Source: an uncultured Tissierellia bacterium (GTDB lineage Bacteria; Bacillota; Clostridia; Tissierellales; Peptoniphilaceae). Taken from it: 8,116 bases of DNA. Numbering within the stretch: the first letter of the stretch is position 1; the number at the start of each line of letters is the position of its first letter. Made by a program: the position numbers and the translations under genes. Of the stretch, positions 1-6,557 are shown one piece after another. Below the pieces are notes generated by a model. It saw nothing but the letters and a program-made list of their open reading frames with translations. It was not told the DNA's origin and searched no databases. Location of the stretch: contig CABTZP010000060.1 of NCBI GenBank assembly GCA_902489375.1, positions 1 through 8,116 on the forward strand. Direction: 5' to 3'.

Positions 1-10
1 CAAGTCTTCA

Positions 11-245
11 TTTCCCACTTACCGCTTTTAAGTGGGAAAATCAGAGTCTTGTTTTCCCACTTACCATTTTTAAGTGCGAAAATAAGAGTCCCAATTTCCC
101 ACTTATCATTTCATAAGTGGGAAAAGACGAGTCCCATTTCTCCACTTATTTTTCGTAAGTGGGAAAAGACGAGTCCCATTTCTCCACTTATTTTTCGTAA
201 GTGGAAAAGGCGTAGTTGCTCATTTCCACTACATATTCTTGGTAG
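11..245. repeat. Six-unit 42-bp tandem array of palindromic units
   Basis: Left arms of the form TTTCCCACTTA start at 11, 53 and 95. The shorter form CCACTTA starts at 142 and 184, and a degraded CCACTA at 226, giving a period of 42-43 bp. Each left arm is followed after 7-8 nt by its reverse complement (TAAGTGGGAAA at 29-39 and 114-124; TAAGTGCGAAA with one mismatch at 71-81; TAAGTGG at 156-162 and 198-204). A conserved linker of the type AGACGAGTCCCAT joins the units. Units 4 and 5 are nearly identical, while the outer ones have diverged. The unit is exactly 14 codons, so both strands stay open and show 14-residue periodic peptides, but no start with a good ribosome site supports translation. 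The first bases of the window resemble the linker, so the array probably continues to the left. Function unknown. Confidence 0.9.
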
Positions 246-321
246 AGAAGGCTTTTTTGATAAAATTTTAACAAGTTCACCTCCCCATTTTAACAAGCTT
301 ATCTCCTCAAAAAAACCTTCT
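246..321. repeat. 22-bp tandem repeat inside a 15-bp inverted repeat
   Basis: Two adjacent 22-bp units (265-286 and 287-308) both begin ATTTTAACAAG and match at about 18 of 22 positions. They are enclosed by near-perfect inverted arms, AGAAGGCTTTTTTGA at 246-260 and TCAAAAAAACCTTCT at 307-321 (one mismatch). The block directly follows the 42-bp palindromic array. It may be part of the same non-coding repeat element, or a small MITE-like remnant; I see no transposase and no target-site duplication that I would defend. The rest of the gene-free stretch (322-453) holds only the terminator described next. Confidence 0.6.
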
Positions 322-371
322 TATGCCGCCTCTTCCTCAGCCCCTTTCCCAAGATAATAAAGAAATAAGGA

Positions 372-391
372 GCGGGCCCCGCAGGGCCCGC
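372..391 (-). terminator. Intrinsic terminator of the leftward redox operon
   Basis: A perfect 8-bp GC-only stem (GCGGGCCC at 372-379 and GGGCCCGC at 384-391) encloses a 4-nt loop. Read leftward it is preceded by an A-rich segment and followed by a T-rich tract (TCCTTATTTCTTTATTATC), and it lies about 60 nt beyond the stop codon at 454. This is the classical layout of a Rho-independent terminator for the minus-strand operon. In the rightward direction the following ATCTTTT is a weaker U tract. Confidence 0.85.
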
Positions 392-453
392 ATCTTTTCC
401 ATTCCTTATTCTTTTATTCCTGTTTGCTTTGATTCCTGGCTGGAACAGGGTCC

Positions 454-1227
454 TCATTCCTCTTTTTTTAGCTCTCCCTGATAGGGCTGACACCAATACC
501 GAGGCCGATTTACGCTGGCTTTCCCGTATTCAATCGCTTCCTCCGGACAGCCGCAGATGCAGGCCATGCAATGGATACAGTCTTTTCCCCAAACAGGCCT
601 TTGATTTTGGAGGGTTATCGCGTTCGTCACGCAGTTTTGGACGCAGGCGCCGCAGCCAATGCAGGCATCCGTTGCGCGGAAGGGTCCGCTTTTTACGATC
701 AATTTTCGGGAAATCACATTGACCGGTCCCGAGCAAAAACTTCCCAGCAGACCTCCTTTGACCGGATCCAGGTCCTTCTGGTTTAGGATGAGATCCAGAC
801 CTGCTTTTAATTTTGGAAGCGAAGAGGCAACAATCTCTTCGGCCGCCTTTTTTTCCGGCACTGGAAAGAGCGCCAGATAATTTTCTGGCATGACGATTGG
901 AAGGAGGCCGCGGAAATGCAGGCCTTTTTGCTGGCAGAGCCGATAAATATGAGCTTTAGCGTTTCCAACGCTGTCCCCGCAGGTCATAATAAAATAGGCC
1001 TCTTGATTTCCCTCAAAATGGCTTTCTCTGATAAAATCCGAAAAAATGAGAGGGAGACGCCAACTGTAGGTAGGAGAACAGAATACATAGGGCTTTTGCG
1101 AGACAAATTCTCCCTTCCTTTTTTCCTTCAGGTACGGCCGACAATCAAAAAGCTCATCACTCAGCCAATCCGCCGCCGCTTCCGCCACATATCTTGAATT
1201 TTCTGTTCCGGTATAATAGATGATCAT
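454..1227 (-). CDS. EFR1-family flavodoxin/ferredoxin fusion (two 4Fe-4S)
   Basis: A 257-residue cytoplasmic electron-transfer protein. The N-terminus (MIIYYTGTENSRYVAE) is a flavodoxin-fold FMN phosphate-binding loop, with Glu where the usual T/S-G-T-G-N-S has Gly. The region to about residue 175 is the flavodoxin-like domain. The C-terminal part carries two 4Fe-4S motifs, C189-x2-C192-x2-C195-x3-C199 and C217-x2-C220-x2-C223-x3-C227-P, so all eight cluster ligands are present. The first motif lacks the usual Pro after its last Cys. The gene starts 27 nt after the stop of the flavoenzyme gene and is the last gene before a strong terminator, so it is probably the third gene of that operon. 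The start is fixed by the FMN loop; its ribosome site (AAAGAG) is weak, which may mean translational coupling. Inferred role: electron carrier for the neighbouring oxidoreductase. Family assignment is firm; partner and reaction are not. Confidence 0.9.
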   Translation of the reverse strand: MIIYYTGTENSRYVAEAAADWLSDELFDCRPYLKEKRKGEFVSQKPYVFCSPTYSWRLPLIFSDFIRESHFEGNQEAYFIMTCGDSVGNAKAHIYRLCQQKGLHFRGLLPIVMPENYLALFPVPEKKAAEEIVASSLPKLKAGLDLILNQKDLDPVKGGLLGSFCSGPVNVISRKLIVKSGPFRATDACIGCGACVQNCVTNAITLQNQRPVWGKDCIHCMACICGCPEEAIEYGKASVNRPRYWCQPYQGELKKEE

Positions 1228-1254
1228 CTTTTTCTCTTTCTTTTCCGGGCCATA

Positions 1255-3318
1255 CTAAATCTTCATCGCCATTTCATAGGCTTCCCAGACGGCGGTCATA
1301 ATATTTCCAACCTTTCGGCAGTCACCAATCAAATAAACCCTTTCTCCCGCTTCCATAAGCGGAGATGGCCGGTAGCCCACCGCCGAGATCACGGAATCGC
1401 AGGGAACTTCAACCCGCTTTCCCTCCCTATCTTTCATGACAACGGCATGGTCCTTGACTTCGACAAGGGTGCTTTCCAGATAAACCGGGACCTTATGGAG
1501 GGAAAACCATTCTCTAAGATAAGAGCTATTGGCAAGACACACCCCCTTCTGCGCAATCAAATCCTCTTTCATCTCAATGATAAAAGGCTTTTTCCCTTCC
1601 AGGGCGAGTTCATAAGAAATTTCACAGCCTGTCAGACTCCCTCCGATCACCCCGACCGTCTCTCCAGGATCCTTGCCCATTAAAAAGTCTTTGGCCTCTA
1701 TGGTTTTTTCAAATCCCGGGACATTTAGACGGATTGGCTCGGCTCCCGTTGCGCAAATTACCGGGTCCTCTCCAAAATCGTCCCCTGCCTTGACCGGAGA
1801 ATTCAGTTTGACGGGAATCTCCAGCTTCTCCATCTGAAGACGGTACCAGTCCAAAAGGTCCCGCATTCTCTTCTTAAAAGGTTCCGCCGCGCCCGGAATC
1901 ACGACGCCCCCCAAAAGCTCGCTTTTTTCATAAAGAATGGGATTATGGCCGCGCAGCTTTAAAACCCGTGCCGCTTCCATTCCGCCCACACCTCCGCCAA
2001 TAATGTGGCAGGTTTTGGACTGATCCGTCTTTTTAATATAATGCTTATCCCACTGCATGGTTTCGGCATTGACTGCACACCGAGCAAGGTGAAGGCTGTC
2101 ATAAAGGTCCTGATCATTAGGCACTCCCTTGTAATGGGCCATATTAAAGCAGGCATTATGACAAAGGATGCAGGGGCGGATTTCTTCTTTTCTTCCCTCC
2201 ATCAGCTTCGTAACCCACTCCTGATCAGCCAGAAAATTGCGGGCAAATCCTGCCGCATCCAGCTTCTTTTCCCGAATAGCTAAAGCGGCCACATAAGGAT
2301 CCATGCGGCCGGCGCAGACGACCGGGATATCCACAAAGCCTTTAATGTGTTCCACTTCGCTTAAATTGCAATTCTCCGGCATATAGATCGGCGGATGCGC
2401 CCAGTACCAGGCATCATAGGTGCCATTATCGCAATTGAGCATATCATAGCCCATATCCTGGAGATACTTCGCCGCCCGCTCCGATTCCCCAAGATCCCGG
2501 CCTACCTCTTCATAGTCCTCCCCAGGCAAAGCGCCCTGACGAAAACCCTTTGTCTTGGAAACGACGCTATAGCGCAAAGAAACCGGAAAGTCCTTCCCGC
2601 AAGCTTTTTTGATCTCCTGAACGATCTCTACCGCAAAGCGGTAGCGGTTTTCAAAGCTTCCCCCGTAGCGGTCCGTCCGATGATTGACATAAGGGAGGGT
2701 AAACTGGTCAAGGAGATAACCCTCATGAACCGCATGGACCTCCACCCCATCAACCCCAGCATCTTTTAAAAGCCGAGCCGACTTTGCAAAAGCTTCCACC
2801 ATTTCTTCAATCTCTTTGATGGTCATCGGCCGGGAAGGGACCTTGTCGGACCAGCGGTTTGGGGCGTCGGAAGCTGATGCGGTAATCCGGTCCAGATCCA
2901 TTACCGGCTTGGAAAGAGTCCGCAAAAGGGGATTTGTATAAAGCTTTTCCATGGCAGGGGAAATGGTAAAGGATCGTCCGAATCCGGCGGTCAGCTGAAT
3001 AAAAAGCTTCGCCCCCGTCTGATGAAAATCAGGGATCCAGGCTTTTAAATCCTCGTACATCTTTTTGTTCTTATAGAGCCATTGTCCGAACATCGGATTA
3101 TAAACCGGTTGGCAGCCAGGCAAAAGAAGACCCGCATGGTTTTCAGCTACCTTTTGAAGAAAGCGAGCCCCCTCCCGGTCAAAATGATTTTTCTCCATCC
3201 ATCCGAACAGATTCGTTCCTCCCATTGAAGTGAGGACGATACGATTTTTAATCTCACAATTTCCAATTTTCCAAGGGGTGAAAAGTTCCCCTAGCTCCGG
3301 ATCCAGGGTGTTTTCCAT
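1255..3318 (-). CDS. FAD/FMN/4Fe-4S NADH:flavin oxidoreductase, 2-enoate reductase-like
   Basis: A 687-residue enzyme of the FadH (2,4-dienoyl-CoA reductase)/2-enoate reductase/BaiCD-BaiH superfamily. Residues about 8-370 form the FMN TIM barrel, with the active-site segment VEVHAVHEGYLLDQF (His195, His198, Tyr201) and YGGSFENR at 218-225. Cys383, Cys386, Cys390 and Cys414 should bind one 4Fe-4S cluster; the last Cys is 24 residues after the third, against about 12 in E. coli FadH. An FAD-binding GGGVGG lies at 441-446, an NAD(P)H-binding GGSLTG at 559-564, and the C-terminal FAD contact YLIGD near 662-666. Such enzymes use NAD(P)H to reduce an activated C=C bond. I chose the ATG at 3316-3318 because it has AAAGG eight bases upstream and begins where the family does. 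In-frame ATGs at 3370-3372 and 3391-3393 would add 18 or 25 basic, unconserved residues; the 3370 one also has a nearby AAGGA. The substrate cannot be read from the sequence. Confidence 0.93.
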   Translation of the reverse strand: MENTLDPELGELFTPWKIGNCEIKNRIVLTSMGGTNLFGWMEKNHFDREGARFLQKVAENHAGLLLPGCQPVYNPMFGQWLYKNKKMYEDLKAWIPDFHQTGAKLFIQLTAGFGRSFTISPAMEKLYTNPLLRTLSKPVMDLDRITASASDAPNRWSDKVPSRPMTIKEIEEMVEAFAKSARLLKDAGVDGVEVHAVHEGYLLDQFTLPYVNHRTDRYGGSFENRYRFAVEIVQEIKKACGKDFPVSLRYSVVSKTKGFRQGALPGEDYEEVGRDLGESERAAKYLQDMGYDMLNCDNGTYDAWYWAHPPIYMPENCNLSEVEHIKGFVDIPVVCAGRMDPYVAALAIREKKLDAAGFARNFLADQEWVTKLMEGRKEEIRPCILCHNACFNMAHYKGVPNDQDLYDSLHLARCAVNAETMQWDKHYIKKTDQSKTCHIIGGGVGGMEAARVLKLRGHNPILYEKSELLGGVVIPGAAEPFKKRMRDLLDWYRLQMEKLEIPVKLNSPVKAGDDFGEDPVICATGAEPIRLNVPGFEKTIEAKDFLMGKDPGETVGVIGGSLTGCEISYELALEGKKPFIIEMKEDLIAQKGVCLANSSYLREWFSLHKVPVYLESTLVEVKDHAVVMKDREGKRVEVPCDSVISAVGYRPSPLMEAGERVYLIGDCRKVGNIMTAVWEAYEMAMKI

Positions 3319-3407
3319 TTTTTCCGCCTTTCTCGTTTCTGCTGGCCTTTGAAAAGCTCGTCGACTTCCCATGATTTCCTTTTTCGATCCCATGGGCGCT
3401 TTTAAAA

Positions 3408-3430
3408 AATATTTCCTAATCGGAAATATT
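3408..3430 (-). terminator. AT-rich hairpin over a stop codon, possible weak terminator
   Basis: A perfect 9-bp inverted repeat, AATATTTCC (3408-3416) and GGAAATATT (3422-3430), encloses a 5-nt loop. It overlaps the TAA stop (3429-3431) of the hydroxyacid dehydrogenase gene. Read leftward the stem runs directly into TTTTT. Only two of nine pairs are G-C, so termination is likely partial. It could attenuate expression of the two downstream genes or stabilise the 3' end of the first message. Confidence 0.45.
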
Positions 3431-4391
3431 AATATTTTTCCTGATAATTCACCTGATTGATAAGGGGTTGGCCTTTCCGATAGAGCGAGAGGTTTTTCAT
3501 GAAAATCTTCATCGCCCGTTCAAAATAATGAGGGGTTGGGCCAGCATTGTGCGGGGTCATCAAAAGATTATCTAAATCCCAAAGCGGCGAATCTTCCGGA
3601 ACCGGCTCTTTCTCAAAAACATCCAGGTAAGCCCCACGGATGGTCTTCTTTTTGAGGGCCTCAATCAGATCTTCTTCGACAATCAGATCCCCCCGGCCCA
3701 CATTCATCAGGACGGCTTCCGGACCCATAAGAGAAAGCTTTCTTTTGTCAAAAAGATGATGCGTTTTTTTCGTCGAAGGGACGGCGCAGACAATATACTG
3801 GAAGCCTGATAAATGCTCTTCCAGCGAATCCGTCGCATAGATGGCGTCAAAGTTTTCAAGCGCCTCTCCTGTCACATGGTTGCGAATCCCCGTCACCTCC
3901 ATGTCAAAAACCTTCGCTTTCCGGGCGATTTCCCGGCCAATGGCTCCGGTCCCGACGATTAATAGCTTCTCCCCGGTCAGTTCTCGAACAGGGATATTGA
4001 CATCGAAGATCTTTTTTTCCTGATTCTTCATTGCGGTAAGAAGATTTCTGGAAAACATAATCATCGCGCCAAGAACCTGCTCGGCAATGCTTTTGCTGTG
4101 AACCCCGCTGGTATTCGTAAGGATCACGCCCATTTCCTGGAGCTCTTTTTGCGGATATTTTTCCACCCCTGCTGAATAGGAAAAAATCCAGCGAAGTCGG
4201 GTAAATTCTTTGATTCTCTCCCTGTCCAAAAGGGTCGCGTTAAAAAGAATTTCAATCTTTTCCTTGTCCGGAAGCATCGATTCAAAATCCGGATAAATCT
4301 TCCATTCCTCGTCCTCTCCAAAAATTTTCGGAAAGGTCTCTTCAAGATCCTTGACCTTTAAAAAATCATCATTCGTCGTGATGGCGATCAT
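3429..4391 (-). CDS. D-2-hydroxyacid dehydrogenase family protein, NAD(P)-dependent
   Basis: A 320-residue soluble dehydrogenase that would interconvert a 2-oxo acid and a D-2-hydroxy acid. The Rossmann motif GTGAIG is at 147-152. The family catalytic triad is present: Arg233 in NVGRGDLI, Glu262 in DVFEKEPVP and His281 in TPHNAG. After the second Rossmann strand comes GIRNH with Arg170, not an acidic residue, which suggests NADPH preference as in GhrA/GhrB-like members. Length is normal for the family. The start has a strong ribosome site (AAGGAGG, 4398-4404, six bases before ATG). It is the first gene of the leftward cluster, 110 nt upstream of the chosen start of the flavoenzyme gene, with a hairpin between. 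I see no convincing promoter in the 4392-4500 leader. The acid used is not determined; glyoxylate/hydroxypyruvate reductase, D-lactate or branched/aromatic 2-hydroxyacid dehydrogenase are all possible. Confidence 0.93.
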   Translation of the reverse strand: MIAITTNDDFLKVKDLEETFPKIFGEDEEWKIYPDFESMLPDKEKIEILFNATLLDRERIKEFTRLRWIFSYSAGVEKYPQKELQEMGVILTNTSGVHSKSIAEQVLGAMIMFSRNLLTAMKNQEKKIFDVNIPVRELTGEKLLIVGTGAIGREIARKAKVFDMEVTGIRNHVTGEALENFDAIYATDSLEEHLSGFQYIVCAVPSTKKTHHLFDKRKLSLMGPEAVLMNVGRGDLIVEEDLIEALKKKTIRGAYLDVFEKEPVPEDSPLWDLDNLLMTPHNAGPTPHYFERAMKIFMKNLSLYRKGQPLINQVNYQEKY

Positions 4392-4499
4392 TATTTCCCT
4401 CCTTTTTTGATTTGCTTTGGTTATCTATTACCCACTCAAAAATGGAATTAAAGCACAAAATCAGAAAAGGAAACGGAACTTCCCTCGAACAAGACCGAA

Positions 4500-5694
4500 A
4501 TTGTCAAAAAAAAAAGCTAAACCTGAAATACCATTCCGCTTCCCTTCTGGAGCTGGAAAGCGGTTCCAACGACCCTTCCGCCTACACCATGACCATCCTT
4601 TTTCTTTCCCTCATCGAAGGAAGCCCCGTTTTCGTTCCCCTTTTGATTCTCAAGCAGGTTGGCTATGGCCTTCTTTTTGGCTTCTCAATGGCCTATTTCA
4701 TCAAAACCTGGCTCAAATATTTTGACCTAAAAAAAGACGGCCTTGCCATCGTCTTTCTCTTCGCCATTGCCCTTTTCACCTATTCCGTTGCGGATCTTTT
4801 CGGGGGCAATGGCTATCTTGCCGTTTATATCCTGGGCATTTCCACCGGAAATCGAGAGTTTAAAGGAAAAAAGGATGTGGTCTTTTTCTTCGATGGCTTT
4901 ACGGAACTGATGAGTATTTTCCTCTTTTTCCTTCTCGGTCTCTTAGCAACGCCAGCGAAAATTCTTATTCAACTTCCCAAGGCCTTCCTGATTGTGCTTT
5001 TTATGACCTTCATCGCCCGGCCCGTCAGCGTCTTTTTGTTGATGGCTCCCTTTAAACTGAAAAAAAATCAGCTCCTGGTCCTTTCCTGGGCTGGTCTTCG
5101 GGGCGCCGCCGCCATTGCCTTTGCCATCATGGCCATGAACACCGGCTACGGCTTTTCTTTGGATATTTACCATCTTGTTTTTGGGATCTGCTCCTTATCC
5201 CTCCTCCTTCAGGGCAGTCTGATGCCCACGCTGACAAGAAAACTTGCCATGATTGATGATCAAGATTCCGTTCTTCGCACCTTTAATTATTACGTGGACA
5301 AGGGAGACATTTCTTTTATCAAGACGACCATCAAAGAGGACAGTCCTTTTGTCGGGAAAAAACTTGCTGAGACCAGCATCCAGGGCGATTTTATCCTCGC
5401 CAAAATCATTCGCGGGGGCAAAGCCATCGTCCCCCGGGGAGAAGTCGTACCCCTTCCTGGCGACCAGATCGTACTCATTGGAGAAGAATATTTTGATCCG
5501 GATGCCCATGATTTGCTGGAATTTACGATCACAAAACAGCATCCCTGGGAGGGCAAGAGACTTCAGGACCTTCAGCTTCCTCCCGATCAGCTGGTTCTTT
5601 CCGTCCATCGAAACGGCGAATTTTTGAAAGCGGAGGGAAAGCAAAACTTCAGGCTGGTGACCGGGTCATTCTTTTTCAGGGGGAAGGAGAGTAA
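4500..5694 (+). pseudogene. Decayed NhaP-type (CPA1) cation/proton antiporter, 5' truncated and frameshifted
   Basis: Recognisable homology begins abruptly at KLNLKYHSASLLELESGSNDP (codons from about 4508) and continues through about seven or eight hydrophobic segments to a cytoplasmic TrkA_C (RCK_C) region with SPFVGKKLAE and VVPLPGDQIVLIGEE. The ESGSNDP motif carries the Asn-Asp pair of the ion site. In intact relatives this segment follows about 150 residues containing the first transmembrane helices and the Thr-Asp half of the ion site; none of that is here, and the sequence upstream is the leader of the divergent gene. Near 5641 the reading frame also breaks: the original frame runs into an unrelated tail to 5848, while the alternative frame from 5644 reads KLQAGDRVILFQGEGE and stops at 5692-5694, as the family C-terminus does. 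A single lost base explains this. An open frame from a TTG at 4412 exists but has no family-like N-terminus. Most likely non-functional. Confidence 0.85.
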
Positions 5695-5751
5695 GGGCGT
5701 TGCCTTTTTCCCTACGCGTTCTTTTCATCAAGTCCTCTCCGATTCCGGAAT

Positions 5752-6027
5752 TTATTTTCGCCTTGCTTTCTCCCTGAATACAACCATCAGCGCACTTACG
5801 CTCATGCAAATTGCGCAAAATATTCCCATAAAAATTCCTTTAGATTGACCGATATATTTTGTTCCTTCTTTGGAAAGCTCGTAAATTGGAAGGCCCAGCA
5901 AAGTAACCGTGAAGGTCTCTGCGCCCCTTTCATAGGCATTCGTATAAGCAAAATAGATCCCAACCCACATCAAAAGGATGGCACAGACAAAACCTATAAG
6001 TAATGCGATCATCATTTTCTTTTTCAT
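5752..6027 (-). CDS. Small two-helix membrane protein, unknown function
   Basis: A 91-residue protein that I do not recognise. It begins MKKKMM, followed by a hydrophobic helix (about residues 7-28, ALLIGFVCAILLMWVGIYFAY). A polar loop of about 30-35 residues follows (AYERGAETFTVTLLGLPIYELSKEGTKY), then a second hydrophobic helix (about 68-84, GIFMGIFCAICMSVSALMVVF) and a basic end, REKARRK. The positive charges at both termini predict both ends inside and the loop outside. The ATG at 6025-6027 has a GGAG site eight bases upstream. The gene converges on the antiporter remnant; its apparent overlap with that frame disappears once the remnant is ended at 5694. Codon pattern and membrane topology argue for a real gene. 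Confidence 0.7.
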   Translation of the reverse strand: MKKKMMIALLIGFVCAILLMWVGIYFAYTNAYERGAETFTVTLLGLPIYELSKEGTKYIGQSKGIFMGIFCAICMSVSALMVVFREKARRK

Positions 6028-6191
6028 TGAAGGATCTCCAAAAAATTCCTGATTTATTGATCAGCTTGGTTTTTGACCATCTTTTAAAGATGAATATTTT
6101 TATCCTTAGCTGCTTTATTTTATCATTTTTACGGTGTAGCGCCGTCAAGCTCAGAATAATTTATGACAAAAATAAAAGATATGAATAGATG

Positions 6192-6212
6192 TTGTAAAGT
6201 ATTGCTTTACAA
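6192..6212. promoter_or_regulatory. Inverted repeat upstream of the toxin-antitoxin promoter
   Basis: A perfect 8-bp inverted repeat, TTGTAAAG (6192-6199) and CTTTACAA (6205-6212), is separated by 5 bp and ends four bases before the -35 box of the antitoxin promoter. The position suits an operator. RelB/DinJ antitoxins, alone or with their toxin, commonly repress their own operon by ribbon-helix-helix binding to palindromes near the promoter, so this is the best local candidate. Binding by another regulator is equally possible from sequence alone. Confidence 0.55.
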
Positions 6213-6216
6213 TAAA

Positions 6217-6245
6217 TTGACATTGCTTTTCATCTTCAATATAAT
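6217..6245 (+). promoter_or_regulatory. Consensus sigma-70/sigma-A promoter of the toxin-antitoxin operon
   Basis: TTGACA at 6217-6222 and TATAAT at 6240-6245 are both exact consensus hexamers, with the ideal 17-bp spacing. Transcription would start near 6252, giving a leader of only about 24 nt before the antitoxin ATG. Confidence 0.9.
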
Positions 6246-6275
6246 TTAATCAAATAAACGAAAGGAGTGATCATC

Positions 6276-6557
6276 ATGCCAACAACCAACATCAATGTCC
6301 GAGTCGATACAGAGCTAAAGAAATCTGCAGAAACCTTGTTTAATGATCTTGGTCTAAATATGTCTTCCGCAATCACCATGTTTCTTAAGAGCGCTGTTCG
6401 TTATGACGGAATACCCTTTGAGATAAAACGTCCTACCCCTAACGAAGAAACGCTCGCCGCTCTTGCCGAATATGAGGAGATGAAAAAAAGCCCCGGAACC
6501 TATAAAAGATACCGTTCATTTGATGAGATGATGGATGAGGTTCTCGATGATGCTTGA
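6276..6557 (+). CDS. dinJ: Type II antitoxin, RelB/DinJ family
   Basis: A 93-residue antitoxin. The N-terminus TTNINVRVDTELKKSAE is the ribbon strand of a ribbon-helix-helix DNA-binding domain, followed by the helix segment FNDLGLNMSSAITMFLKSAV and GIPFEI, the standard DinJ pattern. The acidic, flexible C-terminal half (EETLAALAEYEEMKK to FDEMMDEVLDDA) is the expected toxin-wrapping part. I chose ATG 6276 because AAAGGAG (6261-6267) lies eight bases upstream; the GTG at 6267 overlaps that site and would add only three residues. It shares a promoter with the overlapping toxin gene. Expected role: neutralise the toxin in the cytoplasm and repress the operon. The symbol is by family resemblance. 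Confidence 0.93.
   Translation: MPTTNINVRVDTELKKSAETLFNDLGLNMSSAITMFLKSAVRYDGIPFEIKRPTPNEETLAALAEYEEMKKSPGTYKRYRSFDEMMDEVLDDA

Noticed and set aside
11..204. CRISPR array
   Set aside because: The DNA between palindromes is itself repeated rather than unique, the period is too short for repeat plus spacer, and no cas gene is present.
49..357. Open frames on both strands through the repeat array encoding 14-residue periodic peptides
   Set aside because: The 42-bp period is divisible by three and the units lack stops, so open frames arise automatically. Neither strand has a suitable ribosome site or a plausible protein beyond the repeat.
5691..5714. Terminator between the antiporter remnant and the small membrane gene
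   Set aside because: Possible pairings (GTAAGGG with CCCTAC, or AAGGGC with GCCTT) are short and bulged, so I do not call one.
6078..6092. Palindrome CATCTTTTAAAGATG followed by a T-rich run
   Set aside because: The stem would be only about five weak pairs and there is no rightward gene just upstream to terminate. An operator role for the leftward small gene cannot be supported from sequence alone.
6143..6148. TTGACG as -35 box of a leftward promoter for the small membrane gene
   Set aside because: The best -10-like hexamer (TAAAAT) is about 20 bp away, too far for a confident call, and the 17-bp position does not match consensus.
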